From Methanocrinis alkalitolerans (lineage in GTDB: Archaea; Halobacteriota; Methanosarcinia; Methanotrichales; Methanotrichaceae): a stretch of DNA of 64,000 bases. The notes beneath the pieces are model-generated. The model did no database searches. It was given only the letters and a program-made list of their open reading frames with translations, and was not told where the DNA came from. A program made the translations under genes and the position numbers. The stretch is from contig NZ_JARFPL010000007.1 in the NCBI RefSeq assembly GCF_029167205.1, forward strand, positions 15,532 through 79,531. Reading direction: 5' to 3'. Positions 1-8,679 of the stretch are shown piece by piece (the stretch's first letter is position 1; every line of letters begins with the position of its first letter).

Positions 1-1
1 C

Positions 2-109
2 CGGGAGTGTCCCGCAAACCTCCTGACGAACGGAGCCCTCGACCCCGTCTCGAAGATTCCCGAGTTCAAGGCATGTGCTGTTAAGGTGGAGAAGATGAGG
101 GGGCGGTAA
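2..109 (+). CDS. fdhA: Formate dehydrogenase alpha subunit, C-terminal end (partial)
   Basis: Only the last 35 codons lie in the window; the gene enters from the left edge and stops at TAA 107-109. The readable tail (ANLLTNGALDPVSKIPEFK) has the look of the C-terminus of molybdopterin-dinucleotide-binding formate dehydrogenase alpha subunits, which end shortly after a conserved DP-S-K-x-PEFK-x-CAV stretch. The downstream neighbour is FdhB, the usual partner, so an fdhAB operon is the natural reading. Assignment rests on this short tail plus context. Confidence 0.72.
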   Translation, partial: RECPANLLTNGALDPVSKIPEFKACAVKVEKMRGR

Positions 110-143
110 TATCCGGGGAGATGACGCGATCGGCAAGGGAGAT

Positions 144-1349
144 ATGGTATACGCCTGGGCGAGCGACCCCAACCTCCGGAAGAGGGGAGAGTCGGGGGGG
201 GCCATCACAGCCCTCCTCAAGTTCGCCCTGGAAGAGGGGATCGTCGACGCCGTCCTGGGGGTTAAGAGGGGCCTAGACCTCTACGACGCAAGGCCGGTCC
301 TGATCACCGACCCACAAGATGTGGAGGAGACGGCGGGCTCGATCCACGGGGGTACGCTCCTCCTCTCGAAGCTCTTCGGCAAGTACCTCGCAGGCGCGGA
401 GGGGTTTAAGGTCGCCGCCGTCATGAAGGGGTGCGACGTCATGGGGACCATTGAGCAGGCGAAGAGGGGGATGGTGAATATCGACAACCTCCTCCTGATA
501 GGCCTCAACTGCGGCGGATCCATCGCCCCCTCCATGATGAGGCGGATGATCTCCGAAGTCTTCGGTGTCGACCCCGGGACCGTCGAGGAGGAGACGATCC
601 ACAAGGGGAGGTTTCACATCACCGTCGGCGGGGAGCACCGGGCCGTTCGGATACCGGAGCTGGAAAAGGGGGGCTACGGCCGCAGAGACAACTGCAGAAG
701 GTGCAAGATGAAGGTCCCGAGGGGGGCTGACCTCGCCTGCGGCAACTGGGGGGTGAGAGAAGAGCTGGTGGGGGAGGCGACCTTCGTCGAGGTCTGCTCT
801 GAGAGGGGAAGAGACCTCGTCGAGAGGGCGAAGGCCGCCGGAGCCATCGGGGTAGGCGTACCCGATGGGGCCTGCATCAAGGCTCGAAAGAGGAGGGAAG
901 ATCTGATCGTCAACCTCTCCGACGAGGAGCAGAAGAAGGACTTCGCCCTTCTGGAGGGAAGCTCCGACCGGATGAGTTTCATAGTCGAGGAGACGGCCCG
1001 CTGCATCAAGTGCTACGCCTGCATCGAGGTCTGCCCCGCCCTCTTCAACACCACCGGACCCTACATGACGGCGTTTCCGGGGATCATCCCTCCGGGAATC
1101 GAGTTCCACCTGACGAGGTACGCCCATGTTGCGGAGAGCTGCATAAACTGCGGCCAGTGCGAGGAGCTCTGTCCCATGGATATCCCCAACGCACGGATCA
1201 TGCACGCCATCGCCGCCGACCTGCAGGAGCTACATGGATACAGGGCCGGGGAGGATATGTCGAGGCCTAAGATAGCCCTCATGAAGGATCCGAAACCCGC
1301 CTCCACATCACCTCCGGCCGAAGATCTTCTCCAGCTCGGCAAAGGATAG
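144..1349 (+). CDS. fdhB: Formate dehydrogenase beta subunit / F420-binding FrhB-FdhB family
   Basis: 401 aa. The N-terminal two thirds match the coenzyme F420 hydrogenase/dehydrogenase beta family (GESGGAITALLKFALE near the start, then NCGGS and a cysteine cluster CRRCKMKVPRGADLACG). The C-terminal part holds two ferredoxin-like 4Fe-4S motifs, CIKCYACIEVCP and CINCGQCEELCP. FdhB passes electrons between FdhA and F420. An AAGGGA sequence 4-9 nt before ATG 144 supports this start; the frame is closed upstream by a TGA at 96-98. Its last 42 bases overlap the 3' end of convergent mutL. FdhB is more likely than FrhB because an FdhA-like tail precedes it. Confidence 0.87.
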   Translation: MVYAWASDPNLRKRGESGGAITALLKFALEEGIVDAVLGVKRGLDLYDARPVLITDPQDVEETAGSIHGGTLLLSKLFGKYLAGAEGFKVAAVMKGCDVMGTIEQAKRGMVNIDNLLLIGLNCGGSIAPSMMRRMISEVFGVDPGTVEEETIHKGRFHITVGGEHRAVRIPELEKGGYGRRDNCRRCKMKVPRGADLACGNWGVREELVGEATFVEVCSERGRDLVERAKAAGAIGVGVPDGACIKARKRREDLIVNLSDEEQKKDFALLEGSSDRMSFIVEETARCIKCYACIEVCPALFNTTGPYMTAFPGIIPPGIEFHLTRYAHVAESCINCGQCEELCPMDIPNARIMHAIAADLQELHGYRAGEDMSRPKIALMKDPKPASTSPPAEDLLQLGKG

Positions 1350-3125
1350 GGTGACGGTGGTGGGCCTCCCGTGGGGGCAGGTTCGCGGGTTGTCGGTGGC
1401 GAATAGCCTTCGGAGGAGGTCGTGCATCTCCTTCCAGCCCATATCGTGCCCCGCCTTGATGGAGCCTCGGCAGGCGAGGAGCTTGAGGATCTCCTCTTTT
1501 GCCGTCGCCTCCGTCCCGACCCTCCCCAGGGCGAAGAGATCCCTCAGGACGTCGTGGACCGCCTCGGGGCTCTCGAGCCTCACCCCTATCGCCGGGACGG
1601 CCCGGACTTGATAAGCGTTGCCGCCGAAGGGCTGGACGTCAAAGCCCATCTCCGAAAGGACCTCTCCCCACTCCTCCAGCAGGACCGCCTCCTTCGGCGA
1701 CAGCTCCAGGGTGACCGGAACGATCAGCTCCTGGGATATGGTGCCGGAATCGTATTTTTTCGTCAGGCTCTCGTAGCGGACCCTCTCGGCGGCGGCGTGC
1801 TGGTCCACCAGGACGAGACCCCCTGGCCCCTCCGCCACGATGTAGAGGCAGAGGGCTTGACCGAGGAGCCGCAGTCCCCCCGGGAGCGGCTCCGCCTCGA
1901 TCTCCAGGTCGAGCCTCCCCCTCCCCGAATATAGGGGGAGGGTCCTCTGAAGATCCGATGCGAGCCCTCTGCCACCGGGATCGGATCCATCGGCCGTCCC
2001 CGCCTCTCCTGAGACGACGGGGCCGGCGGCCTCAAAGCCGGGAGCCGAAGCCTTCGTCCCGCCCTCCGGGACGAAGAGGTCCGTCGGGGCGGCCCCCTTC
2101 GCCGTCTTGGGCGGCTCCGCACCTCCCGCCTTCATGAGGGCGGCCCTGATGGCGTCGGTGACCATCGCCGCCACCTCCTCCTCCTTCAGAAACCTCACCT
2201 GCGTCTTTGCGGGGTGGACGTTGGCGTCCACCATTGCGGGGTCGATCCTGATGGAGACGACGGCGACGGGGTGGCGGCCCGTGGGGATGAGGGTCCTGTA
2301 CCCCTCGGCGACGGCCCTGGTGAGGGCCCTTGACCTGACGAGCCGGCCGTTGACGTAGGTCATGATCCAGTCGGGGCTGGACCTGGTGATCGTCTCTCTT
2401 CCGACAGACCCGGTGACGGAGACGGACTTCGACTCCGCCTCTATGGAGATGAGGTTTCGGGCGACCTCCCTTCCCAGGATCCTCAGGATCGGATCGTTCC
2501 AGCTCTCCGACCGGACGGATTTGAAGACCGTTTTATCGCCGGAGAAGAGTTCGAAGGATATCCGGTGGCATATGACGGCGTAAGAGGTGACGACCTCGGT
2601 GATCCTCGCCAGCTCCGCCCTCCCGCTCTTGAGGTACTTTCTCCGAGCAGGGATCTGTCTGAATAGGTCTGTGACCTCCACCGTCGTCCCCGCGGGGGCT
2701 CCCACCTCCCCCACCTCCGCGATCCTCCCCCCCTCGACCCTGACGTGGGTCCCGGCGACTCCGACCCCAGAAGACCTGACCTTCGTCACCAGGTCGACGG
2801 ACTCCGCGACGCTGGCGATGCTGGAGAGCGCCTCGCCCCGAAAGCCCAAGGTAGATATCCTATCGAGGTCGGAGGCGCCGGAGATCTTGCTGGTGGCGTG
2901 CTTCTCGAAGGCGATGGAGGCGTCCTGTCGGTCCATCCCGGAGCCGTCGTCGGTGACCCTGATGAGCCGCTTGCCCCCGTCGACGACCTCCACCAGGATC
3001 TTCGTCGCCCCGGCGTCGATGGAGTTCTCGACGAGCTCCTTGACGACGGAGGCGGGCCTCTCGATCACCTCCCCGGCGGCGATCTTGGAGACGGCCTCGG
3101 GGTCCAAAAGCTTAATTTTTCCCAT
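1308..3125 (-). CDS. mutL: DNA mismatch repair protein MutL
   Basis: 605 aa, normal family length. The GHKL ATPase motifs are present: KIAAGEVIERPASVVKELVE with the catalytic Glu near residue 30, DDGSGM near 58, and TLGFRGEAL near 95. The C-terminal part carries the metal-dependent endonuclease signature DQHAAAERVRYE (about residue 440), with ACRGS (about 550) and CPHGRP (about 580), so this is a nicking-type MutL as found in organisms without MutH. Its start overlaps the end of mutS by 14 bases, so the two are translationally coupled. MutS1/MutL pairs are patchy in Archaea and are usually explained by transfer from bacteria. Confidence 0.96.
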   Translation of the reverse strand: MGKIKLLDPEAVSKIAAGEVIERPASVVKELVENSIDAGATKILVEVVDGGKRLIRVTDDGSGMDRQDASIAFEKHATSKISGASDLDRISTLGFRGEALSSIASVAESVDLVTKVRSSGVGVAGTHVRVEGGRIAEVGEVGAPAGTTVEVTDLFRQIPARRKYLKSGRAELARITEVVTSYAVICHRISFELFSGDKTVFKSVRSESWNDPILRILGREVARNLISIEAESKSVSVTGSVGRETITRSSPDWIMTYVNGRLVRSRALTRAVAEGYRTLIPTGRHPVAVVSIRIDPAMVDANVHPAKTQVRFLKEEEVAAMVTDAIRAALMKAGGAEPPKTAKGAAPTDLFVPEGGTKASAPGFEAAGPVVSGEAGTADGSDPGGRGLASDLQRTLPLYSGRGRLDLEIEAEPLPGGLRLLGQALCLYIVAEGPGGLVLVDQHAAAERVRYESLTKKYDSGTISQELIVPVTLELSPKEAVLLEEWGEVLSEMGFDVQPFGGNAYQVRAVPAIGVRLESPEAVHDVLRDLFALGRVGTEATAKEEILKLLACRGSIKAGHDMGWKEMHDLLRRLFATDNPRTCPHGRPTTVTLSFAELEKIFGRR

Positions 3126-5838
3126 CTTCCCCCACTAGCCTCCTCTGGTACTCCGAGAGCCTGTTCAGGGCGTCGATGGGGGTTAGGAGGTTCAGGTCCA
3201 GGTCCCTGATCTCCTCGATGAGGGAGGCCGCAGCGTCCCGATTTCGTCCATCTTCGAAGAGCGTTGCCGGAGGGGCGCCCTCGACGTCGACGGCGCCTTC
3301 ACCGTTACTGTTACCATCACCTTCAATGTCGCCGCCACCGCCACCTCCTCCGGGACCGTCGAAGAATATCAGCTGGGTGTAACGGGGCCCCGCCCTCCTG
3401 GACCGCCGATCGTTTCTCAGGGGCTCGATCACCGCCTCCCTCTCGATCTCCCGGAGAACCTCTCTTGCACGAGCCACCACCTCTCCGGGGACGCCGGCGA
3501 GCTTTGCGACGTGGATCCCGTAGCTTCTGTCGGTGGCGCCGGGGACGACGGTCCGGAGGAAGACTACGGAGTCCCCCTCCTCCTTCACCGCCATGTTGTA
3601 GTTCTTGACGCCGGAGAGGACCCCTGCCAGCTGCGTGAGCTGGTGGTAGTGGGTCGCAAAGATCGCCTTTCCCCGGACCTTGTTGTGGATCTCCTCGGCG
3701 ATGGCCCAGGCGATGGCGAGGCCGTCGAAGGTGCTCGTACCCCTCCCCACCTCGTCGAGGAGGATCAGGCTCTTTGAGGTGGCAAAGGAGAGGATCTTGG
3801 CCACCTCCGTCATCTCGATCATGAAGGTGCTCTGGCCAGAGGTCAGATCGTCGTAGGCCCCGACCCTGGTGAAGATCCGATCGACGGGGGATATGGAGGC
3901 GAAGGAGGCGGGGACGAAGGAGCCTATCTGGGCGAGGATGACGGCGAGGGCGATCTGCCTCATGAAAGTCGACTTTCCTGCCATGTTGGGGCCCGTCAGG
4001 ATTAGGAATCGGTTCCCCCTCCCGTCGAGGTGGACGTCGTTGGGGACGAACCCCCCCCGCATAGAAGCGTCCAGGATCGGGTGGCGGGAGGACCTCATGG
4101 AGATCTCCCCCCTCAAATTCAGCTCGGGGCGGATGAGCCCCCTCTCGGCGGCGAGGGTGGCCAGGGCTATGAAGGCGTCCATCTCCCCCAGGGCCGCGGC
4201 CCTCTCCTGGATCTCCCGCCCCCTGCAGGCCGCCTGCGACCTGATCTTCAAGAAGAGCTCCTCCTCCAGGGAGGACGACCTCTCCTGGGCGGAGAGGACC
4301 CGTTCCTCCATCTCCTTCAGCTCCGGGGTTATGAACCGCTCTCCCCCCGCCAGGGTCTGCTTTCTTATATACTCCGGCGGCACCGCGGCGAGGTTCGGCC
4401 TCGTCACCTCGATGTAGTAGCCGAAGACGTTGTTGTACCCGACCCGGAGGGACTTGATCCCCGTCCGGGCCCTCTCCTCCCTCTCCATCCGGGAGATCCA
4501 GCCCCTCCCCTCCCGCAAGAGCGACCGAATCTCGTCCAGCTCGGGGTCGTAGCCGTCCCGGATCACCCCCCCCTCTTTGATCCCCGTTGGAGGATCGTCT
4601 TCTATCGCCCTTCCGACGAGCTCCGCCACCTCCCCGAGGGGGCCGATCTCGAGCCGACCCCTCAACTCAATAAGCATCTGCGACTTCGCGTCTTCCAGGA
4701 GCTGGACGATCCGGGGAAGCCGCTCTATCGCCCCCTTCAGAGCCAGAAGGTCCTTTGGGGACGCGATCCCGCAGGTGGTCCTGGCGACGATCCGCTCCAG
4801 GTCCCCCATCCCCTTCAGCGCCTCCGCCAGGTCCCCCCTCCTGAGGGGGTCGGCGAAGAGCTCCTCCACCCCGTCGAGGCGCTGCTCTATCTCCTCGGAG
4901 GAGATGAGGGGCATCTGCAGCCACTTCCGGAGGGCCCTCGAACCTCCGGGGGTGGCGGTGAGATCGATGAACTCGAAGAGCGACCCCCTCTTGGTCCTCT
5001 CCCTGATGTTCCGGAAGATCTCGAGGTTACGAAGCGTCGTATCGTCCAGGACCATGAACTCTTCGGGGGAATAGATCCTCACCTCGGCGATGTGGGATAG
5101 GGTGGGGATGTGGGATGAGGAGAGGTATGAGAGGGCGGCCCCGCAGGCCCTCGCGGCCAGGGGCAGGTCGAGAAGCCCCCATCTATCGAGGGCCTCCTCG
5201 TCGAAGTGGCCCGCCAGGAGGGCCCTCGCCCCGTCGAGGGAGAAGTCGTCATCTTCTATCCTCTGGACCGCCGTCCCCACGAGATCGGTGATGATCTGGT
5301 CGGCGGATTTGGGGACGAGGCATTCGGAGGGGCGAAACTTCGCCAGCTCCGACGAGAGGCGGCCGTCGCCGGAGAGCTCTGTTGCGAGAAACTCCCCGGT
5401 GGAGACGTCGAGGAAGGAGAGGCCGATTCGCCCCCCCTCCTCGACGACGGAGGCGAGGTAGTTGTTTGCCCCCTCCTCCAGCATCGAGGGCTCTATGATC
5501 GTTCCGGGGGTGATCACCCGGACGATCTCCCTCTTGACTAGCCCCTTCGCCTTCTTGGGGTCTTCCACCTGCTCGCATATCGCGACCTTATAGCCGGCGG
5601 CGACGAGCTTGGGGAGGTAGGCGTCGAGGGCGTGGTAGGGGATCCCGGCCAAAGGAATCCGGTTTCCCTCCCGGTCCTTCTGCCGCGAGGTGAGGGTGAT
5701 ATTCAGGACCCGGGCCGCCACCTCGGCGTCGGGACCGAAGGTCTCGAAAAAGTCGCCCATCCGGAATAGGAGGAGGGCGTCGCCGCACCGCTCCTTCATG
5801 CCGAAATACTGGTCCATCAGGGGGGAGATCTTGGCCAT
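3112..5838 (-). CDS. mutS: DNA mismatch repair protein MutS
   Basis: 908 aa. The N-terminal mismatch-binding domain has the Phe-x-Glu motif (MGDFFETF, about residue 30). The C-terminal ABC ATPase has Walker A GPNMAGKST (about residue 614), Walker B with DEVGRGTSTFDG (about 693), and the dimerisation region. An insertion of roughly 40 residues near the C-terminus is glycine- and acid-rich with seven consecutive glycines, probably a flexible linker between the ATPase and the C-terminal helix-loop-helix. It is first gene of the mutS-mutL operon. The family detects mispairs and recruits MutL. Confidence 0.97.
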   Translation of the reverse strand: MAKISPLMDQYFGMKERCGDALLLFRMGDFFETFGPDAEVAARVLNITLTSRQKDREGNRIPLAGIPYHALDAYLPKLVAAGYKVAICEQVEDPKKAKGLVKREIVRVITPGTIIEPSMLEEGANNYLASVVEEGGRIGLSFLDVSTGEFLATELSGDGRLSSELAKFRPSECLVPKSADQIITDLVGTAVQRIEDDDFSLDGARALLAGHFDEEALDRWGLLDLPLAARACGAALSYLSSSHIPTLSHIAEVRIYSPEEFMVLDDTTLRNLEIFRNIRERTKRGSLFEFIDLTATPGGSRALRKWLQMPLISSEEIEQRLDGVEELFADPLRRGDLAEALKGMGDLERIVARTTCGIASPKDLLALKGAIERLPRIVQLLEDAKSQMLIELRGRLEIGPLGEVAELVGRAIEDDPPTGIKEGGVIRDGYDPELDEIRSLLREGRGWISRMEREERARTGIKSLRVGYNNVFGYYIEVTRPNLAAVPPEYIRKQTLAGGERFITPELKEMEERVLSAQERSSSLEEELFLKIRSQAACRGREIQERAAALGEMDAFIALATLAAERGLIRPELNLRGEISMRSSRHPILDASMRGGFVPNDVHLDGRGNRFLILTGPNMAGKSTFMRQIALAVILAQIGSFVPASFASISPVDRIFTRVGAYDDLTSGQSTFMIEMTEVAKILSFATSKSLILLDEVGRGTSTFDGLAIAWAIAEEIHNKVRGKAIFATHYHQLTQLAGVLSGVKNYNMAVKEEGDSVVFLRTVVPGATDRSYGIHVAKLAGVPGEVVARAREVLREIEREAVIEPLRNDRRSRRAGPRYTQLIFFDGPGGGGGGGDIEGDGNSNGEGAVDVEGAPPATLFEDGRNRDAAASLIEEIRDLDLNLLTPIDALNRLSEYQRRLVGEDGKN

Positions 5839-5950
5839 GGGCTATCCGGAGGAGGGGAAGGAGCCAGTCCGTCTTATCGGTTTCGGCCCCAGTATGGGCT
5901 CAGCCCCTCCTCCCATAGAAGGGCTCTCAGGAGGGGAGAAGATTGTGAGA

Positions 5951-6184
5951 TCAGAACTTCAGCTCCATCCCCAGGATCGTCTCGGTGGAGGTGACGCCAT
6001 GGATCTCCCGAACCCGCAGGACTATCATGTTCAGGTCGTTTATGCCATCGACGTCGGCTATGGCGATGAAGTCCGTCTCCCCGTAGACGGGGACGACCTC
6101 CCGGACCCCCCGGATCTGGGCGAGGGCGTCGTAGACCGCCTTCTCAGACCCCGGCTCTGCGTTGATCATGACGAAACCTTTCAA
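5951..6184 (-). CDS. Stand-alone Lrp/AsnC ligand-binding (RAM) domain protein
   Basis: 77 aa. The whole protein is one AsnC-type ligand-binding domain (GFVMINAEPGSEKAVYDAL, then IRGVREV and the GETDFIAIADV strand) with no helix-turn-helix. Such free-standing RAM proteins bind small ligands, often amino acids, and may assemble with full-length Lrp proteins. The 112 bases to mutS hold no other gene. The ligand and partner cannot be told from sequence. Confidence 0.82.
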   Translation of the reverse strand: MKGFVMINAEPGSEKAVYDALAQIRGVREVVPVYGETDFIAIADVDGINDLNMIVLRVREIHGVTSTETILGMELKF

Positions 6185-6268
6185 CCTCGATCCCTCCTTT
6201 ACAGCTTCTTTATACCCTTCTCATATATCCGACCCCACCCTATATCAGCCTTCGCCGGTCCGGTCGGC

Positions 6269-6799
6269 TCAGTCGGTCCGGCCGCTCCCGTCCCCTTCGC
6301 CGGGGATCAAGCCGCCAAACTGCGCCCTTACGGCGATCTCCATCATCACCCTCCGGAGCGCCTCGATCTCTCTCTCGACGGCGATGGACGGCTCCAGGTG
6401 GGCAGCCTCCATCAGCGCTCCCAGCGCCTCCTCCAAAAGGCCCATCCCCACCAGGACGGAGGCGAGGTTCCTGAAGTCGCAGGCCTCCGGCTCTCCGGCG
6501 ACGATCTCCTCGTAGACCTCCAGCGCCTCCTCAAACCGCCCCATCCCCCGGAGGACGAAGGCCCGGTTCCTCCGGGCCTCGAGGCTCTCCGGGTCCGCCT
6601 TCAGCGCCTCGTCGTAACACGTCAGGGCCCCCTCGGCCTGCCCCATCTGGAAGAGGGCGACGCCCTTGTTGTTCCAGGCGTCGGCGTTCGCGGGGTTCAT
6701 CTCCAGGACCTGGTCGAATAACTCGATCGCCTCCTGGTACTCCTCCCTCTTCACCCGGTCCATCCCCTTGTGGACGAGAACCTTCTCTTTCGACCTCAT
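6269..6799 (-). CDS. Tetratricopeptide repeat protein
   Basis: 176 aa. About four TPR units are visible (YQEAIELFDQVLEMNPANADAWNNKGVAL, then ALTCYDEALKADPESLEARRNRA, then ALEVYEEIVAGEPEA). No signal peptide or catalytic domain is seen, so it is probably a cytoplasmic scaffold. It lies 9 bases downstream of the DUF3467 gene on the same strand and is probably co-transcribed. The partner protein is unknown. Confidence 0.85.
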   Translation of the reverse strand: MRSKEKVLVHKGMDRVKREEYQEAIELFDQVLEMNPANADAWNNKGVALFQMGQAEGALTCYDEALKADPESLEARRNRAFVLRGMGRFEEALEVYEEIVAGEPEACDFRNLASVLVGMGLLEEALGALMEAAHLEPSIAVEREIEALRRVMMEIAVRAQFGGLIPGEGDGSGRTD

Positions 6800-6808
6800 G
6801 GTATCTCC

Positions 6809-7135
6809 TCACATGTAGCCCTGGATGGGGGCGGGCTCTCCAGCCTCCACCTTCTTCCCGCCGGGCTTCTTGATCTCGCCGAACTGCCGCTCGTACTCGT
6901 TTATGTGGTTATTCAGCCAGTCGGCGAGCTCCTTTGCGGCCAGGGGGGAGAGGATCAGCTCCGTCTCGACCTTCCGCTCCATGACGGAGAGCTGCTTTCC
7001 TTCCTGGACGACGGCCTTCGGCGAGTCGTTGTAGAAGGCGATCCGAAAGTCGTAGGGGCTGTGCCCGCCCATCGCCCCCACGGCGTAGATCTGCCTGAAC
7101 TTCTCGCCCTTAGAGATCTCCAAAGCGAACTCCAT
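6809..7135 (-). CDS. DUF3467 family protein
   Basis: 108 aa from ATG 7135, preceded by a GAGGGGGG ribosome-binding site 11 nt upstream; a TTG at 7156 is less likely. The core FRQIYAVGAMGGHSPYDFRIAFYND and the later LILSPLAAKELADWLNNHI match the DUF3467 family, small proteins of unknown function in archaea and bacteria. The C-terminus ends in a lysine/proline-rich tail. It heads a short operon with the TPR gene. Confidence 0.78.
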   Translation of the reverse strand: MEFALEISKGEKFRQIYAVGAMGGHSPYDFRIAFYNDSPKAVVQEGKQLSVMERKVETELILSPLAAKELADWLNNHINEYERQFGEIKKPGGKKVEAGEPAPIQGYM

Positions 7136-7231
7136 GGAGGGTAGGTCCCCCCTCAAGCTTAAAATAACTGGTGACCTGTAATTCGGACCGATCCGTCATA
7201 CATCACCCTCCCAGCCCCCCTGGCGATAGAC

Positions 7232-7240
7232 CTAAATAGA
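7232..7240 (+). promoter_or_regulatory. TATA-like box of the candidate ncRNA
   Basis: CTAAATAGA in AT-rich DNA. Its centre is about 26 nt before the first base of the structured stem at 7262, the standard archaeal TATA-to-start distance. Confidence 0.45.
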
Positions 7241-7260
7241 TTAAGATGACAATTAACGTT

Positions 7261-7350
7261 TGAGGCGCGAGCAGAAGACCAGATGGGTCGGCAGTCCCCG
7301 TAAGAGGGGCGTCGGATAAAAGACCGGCGATTTTGTTGCTCCGCGCCTCT
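7261..7350 (+). ncRNA. Candidate structured non-coding RNA, cloverleaf-like
   Basis: A GC-rich island inside AT-rich intergenic DNA. The ends pair: GAGGCGCG at 7262-7269 plus AGCA at 7270-7273, with TGCT at 7337-7340 plus CGCGCCTC at 7342-7349 and one bulged C. Inside are three small hairpins: GACC 7277-7280 with GGTC 7286-7289; CCCC 7296-7299 with GGGG 7306-7309; GTCGG 7311-7315 with CCGGC 7324-7328. A TATA-like box lies upstream and six T downstream. It is not a tRNA (closing stem too long, no T-loop) and I do not recognise a known family. The minus strand can form the same stems, so orientation rests on the promoter and poly-T. Confidence 0.5.
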
Positions 7351-7370
7351 CAAAAGCCTTCTACAATCCC

Positions 7371-7377
7371 GTTTTTT
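7371..7377 (+). terminator. Poly-T terminator of the candidate ncRNA
   Basis: Six T (7372-7377) follow about 22 nt after the closing stem. Archaeal termination commonly occurs at T-runs. Confidence 0.4.
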
Positions 7378-7437
7378 AAGACCAATTTTTTGGCTTATAT
7401 AATTGAGGTGACCGACATCTGAAAGCCATTTTATAGA

Positions 7438-8678
7438 GGCGGGGTGCAGGGGTAGAGAAAACCCCGGTCTTCGGGCCGGGGATGAATCGTACCCCGCCTT
7501 AAGCTATGAATCTTTAAATACCATAACAGCTTAAGTGAGTGTAATGCTTAAAGCCTTCAAATATAGGATCTATCCGACAAAAGCACAGCGGTCTAAGATG
7601 GAACAGACCTTGGAGCTGTGTAGATGGACCTATAACGAGACTTTGGCATATCGAAAAAACTCTTTTGAACAAGAAGGCAAATCCACATCTAAGTATGAGA
7701 CTCACAACTTGCTGCCAGAGTGGAAGAAAAACAAACCCGAACTGAAGGAGGTATTCTCTCAGACCCTCCAGAACGTCCAAGAACGGGTAGATCTGGCATT
7801 CAAAGCGTTCTTCCGGAGGGTCAAAGCAGGAGAAGCCCCGGGGTATCCCAGGTTCAAGGGGAAAGGATGGTACGATTCGTTCACCTATCCACAGCTGGGA
7901 TTCAAACTGTCTTTCGGGAAGCTCGACCTCTCCAAGATCGGAGATGTCAAGATCAAGCTCCACCGACCCATCGAAGGGAAGATCAAGAGGTTAACCGTTC
8001 GGAGATCTTCGACCGGAAAGTGGTTTGCCTGCTTCTCAGGGGAGATCGACGATCCTCCGAAGCCTCCCTGGAAAGATGGGTTGATGGCGGGCATCGATGT
8101 GGGGCTGGAGAGTTTCGCTACGCTATCCAACGGAGAGAAGATCGATAACCCCCGGTTCTTTCGATCTGAGGAGAAGGCGTTGGCCAAAGCTCAAAGACGA
8201 CTATCCAAATATGAGAAGGAAACTCCTGAGAGGAGGAAAGCTCTCAAAGTCGTCTCGCGGACCCATGAGCGGATAGCCAACCGCAGATACGATTTTGCTC
8301 ATCAGGTCAGTCACAACCTGGTCGAAAGGTTCGGGCTGATTGCTTTCGAGGATCTGAGTATCACGAACATGCTTAAGAACCACTGCCTGGCTAAGAGCAT
8401 ATCAGACGCTGCCTGGAGGATGCTAGTGATAACCACATCGTACAAGGCTGAGAGCGCCGGTTCGATGGTGGTTCTAGTAGATCCTCGGAACACAAGTCAG
8501 CTATGTTCCAGGTGCGGCCTTAAAGTGCCGAAGTCGCTATCGGATCGGGTCCATGGATGTCCTCAATGCGGGCCGGTCATGGACCGTGACGAGAATGCGG
8601 CGATAAACATTCTGAGACTGGGGCTACAGTCTCTGCCAAAAGCTAGAAGCCCCGCCCTTCAGGGCGGGGAGTAGTCAC
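7438..8678 (+). mobile_element. IS200/IS605-superfamily element, IS1341 type (tnpB only)
   Basis: The element has a structured left end, a tnpB gene and a right-end hairpin but no tnpA (Y1 transposase), so it could move only with help in trans. Left end: outer arms GGCGGGGT (7438-7445) and ACCCCGCC (7491-7498) enclose an inner hairpin CCCCGG (7462-7467) / CCGGGG (7476-7481). Right end: perfect 8-bp stem 8650-8657 / 8662-8669 with a TTCA loop. IS605 ends lack inverted repeats and target duplications, so exact termini cannot be fixed here. Confidence 0.72.
7535..8674 (+). CDS. tnpB: TnpB RNA-guided nuclease (IS1341-type)
   Basis: 379 aa from GTG 7535 (ATG 7544 gives the more usual N-terminus MLKAFKYRIYPTKAQ). 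The RuvC-like triad looks intact: Asp in GIDVGLES (about residue 188), Glu in FEDLSI (about 271), Asp in DRDENAA (about 350). The zinc ribbon CSRCG...CPQCG is present. Length matches active TnpB proteins. TnpB cleaves DNA next to a TAM, guided by an RNA made from the element's right end. The right-end hairpin lies inside the last codons, as expected. Base composition is more AT-rich than the neighbours, fitting a mobile gene. Confidence 0.95.
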   Translation: MSVMLKAFKYRIYPTKAQRSKMEQTLELCRWTYNETLAYRKNSFEQEGKSTSKYETHNLLPEWKKNKPELKEVFSQTLQNVQERVDLAFKAFFRRVKAGEAPGYPRFKGKGWYDSFTYPQLGFKLSFGKLDLSKIGDVKIKLHRPIEGKIKRLTVRRSSTGKWFACFSGEIDDPPKPPWKDGLMAGIDVGLESFATLSNGEKIDNPRFFRSEEKALAKAQRRLSKYEKETPERRKALKVVSRTHERIANRRYDFAHQVSHNLVERFGLIAFEDLSITNMLKNHCLAKSISDAAWRMLVITTSYKAESAGSMVVLVDPRNTSQLCSRCGLKVPKSLSDRVHGCPQCGPVMDRDENAAINILRLGLQSLPKARSPALQGGE

Positions 8679-8679
8679 G
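8500..8679 (+). ncRNA. Probable right-end (omega/re) guide RNA of TnpB
   Basis: In IS200/IS605 elements the guide RNA scaffold comes from the 3' part of tnpB and the right end, with the guide being flanking host DNA. The GC hairpin at 8650-8669 is the expected terminal scaffold stem, so the guide would start just beyond about 8672-8679. The 5' boundary is a guess from family biology. Confidence 0.4.

Noticed and set aside
273..1205. Minus-strand frame of 310 codons opposite fdhB
   Set aside because: Opposite a gene with clear Fe-S motifs; no recognisable domain.
7159..7353. 64-codon minus-strand frame upstream of tnpB
   Set aside because: Overlaps the candidate structured RNA and has no protein-like pattern.
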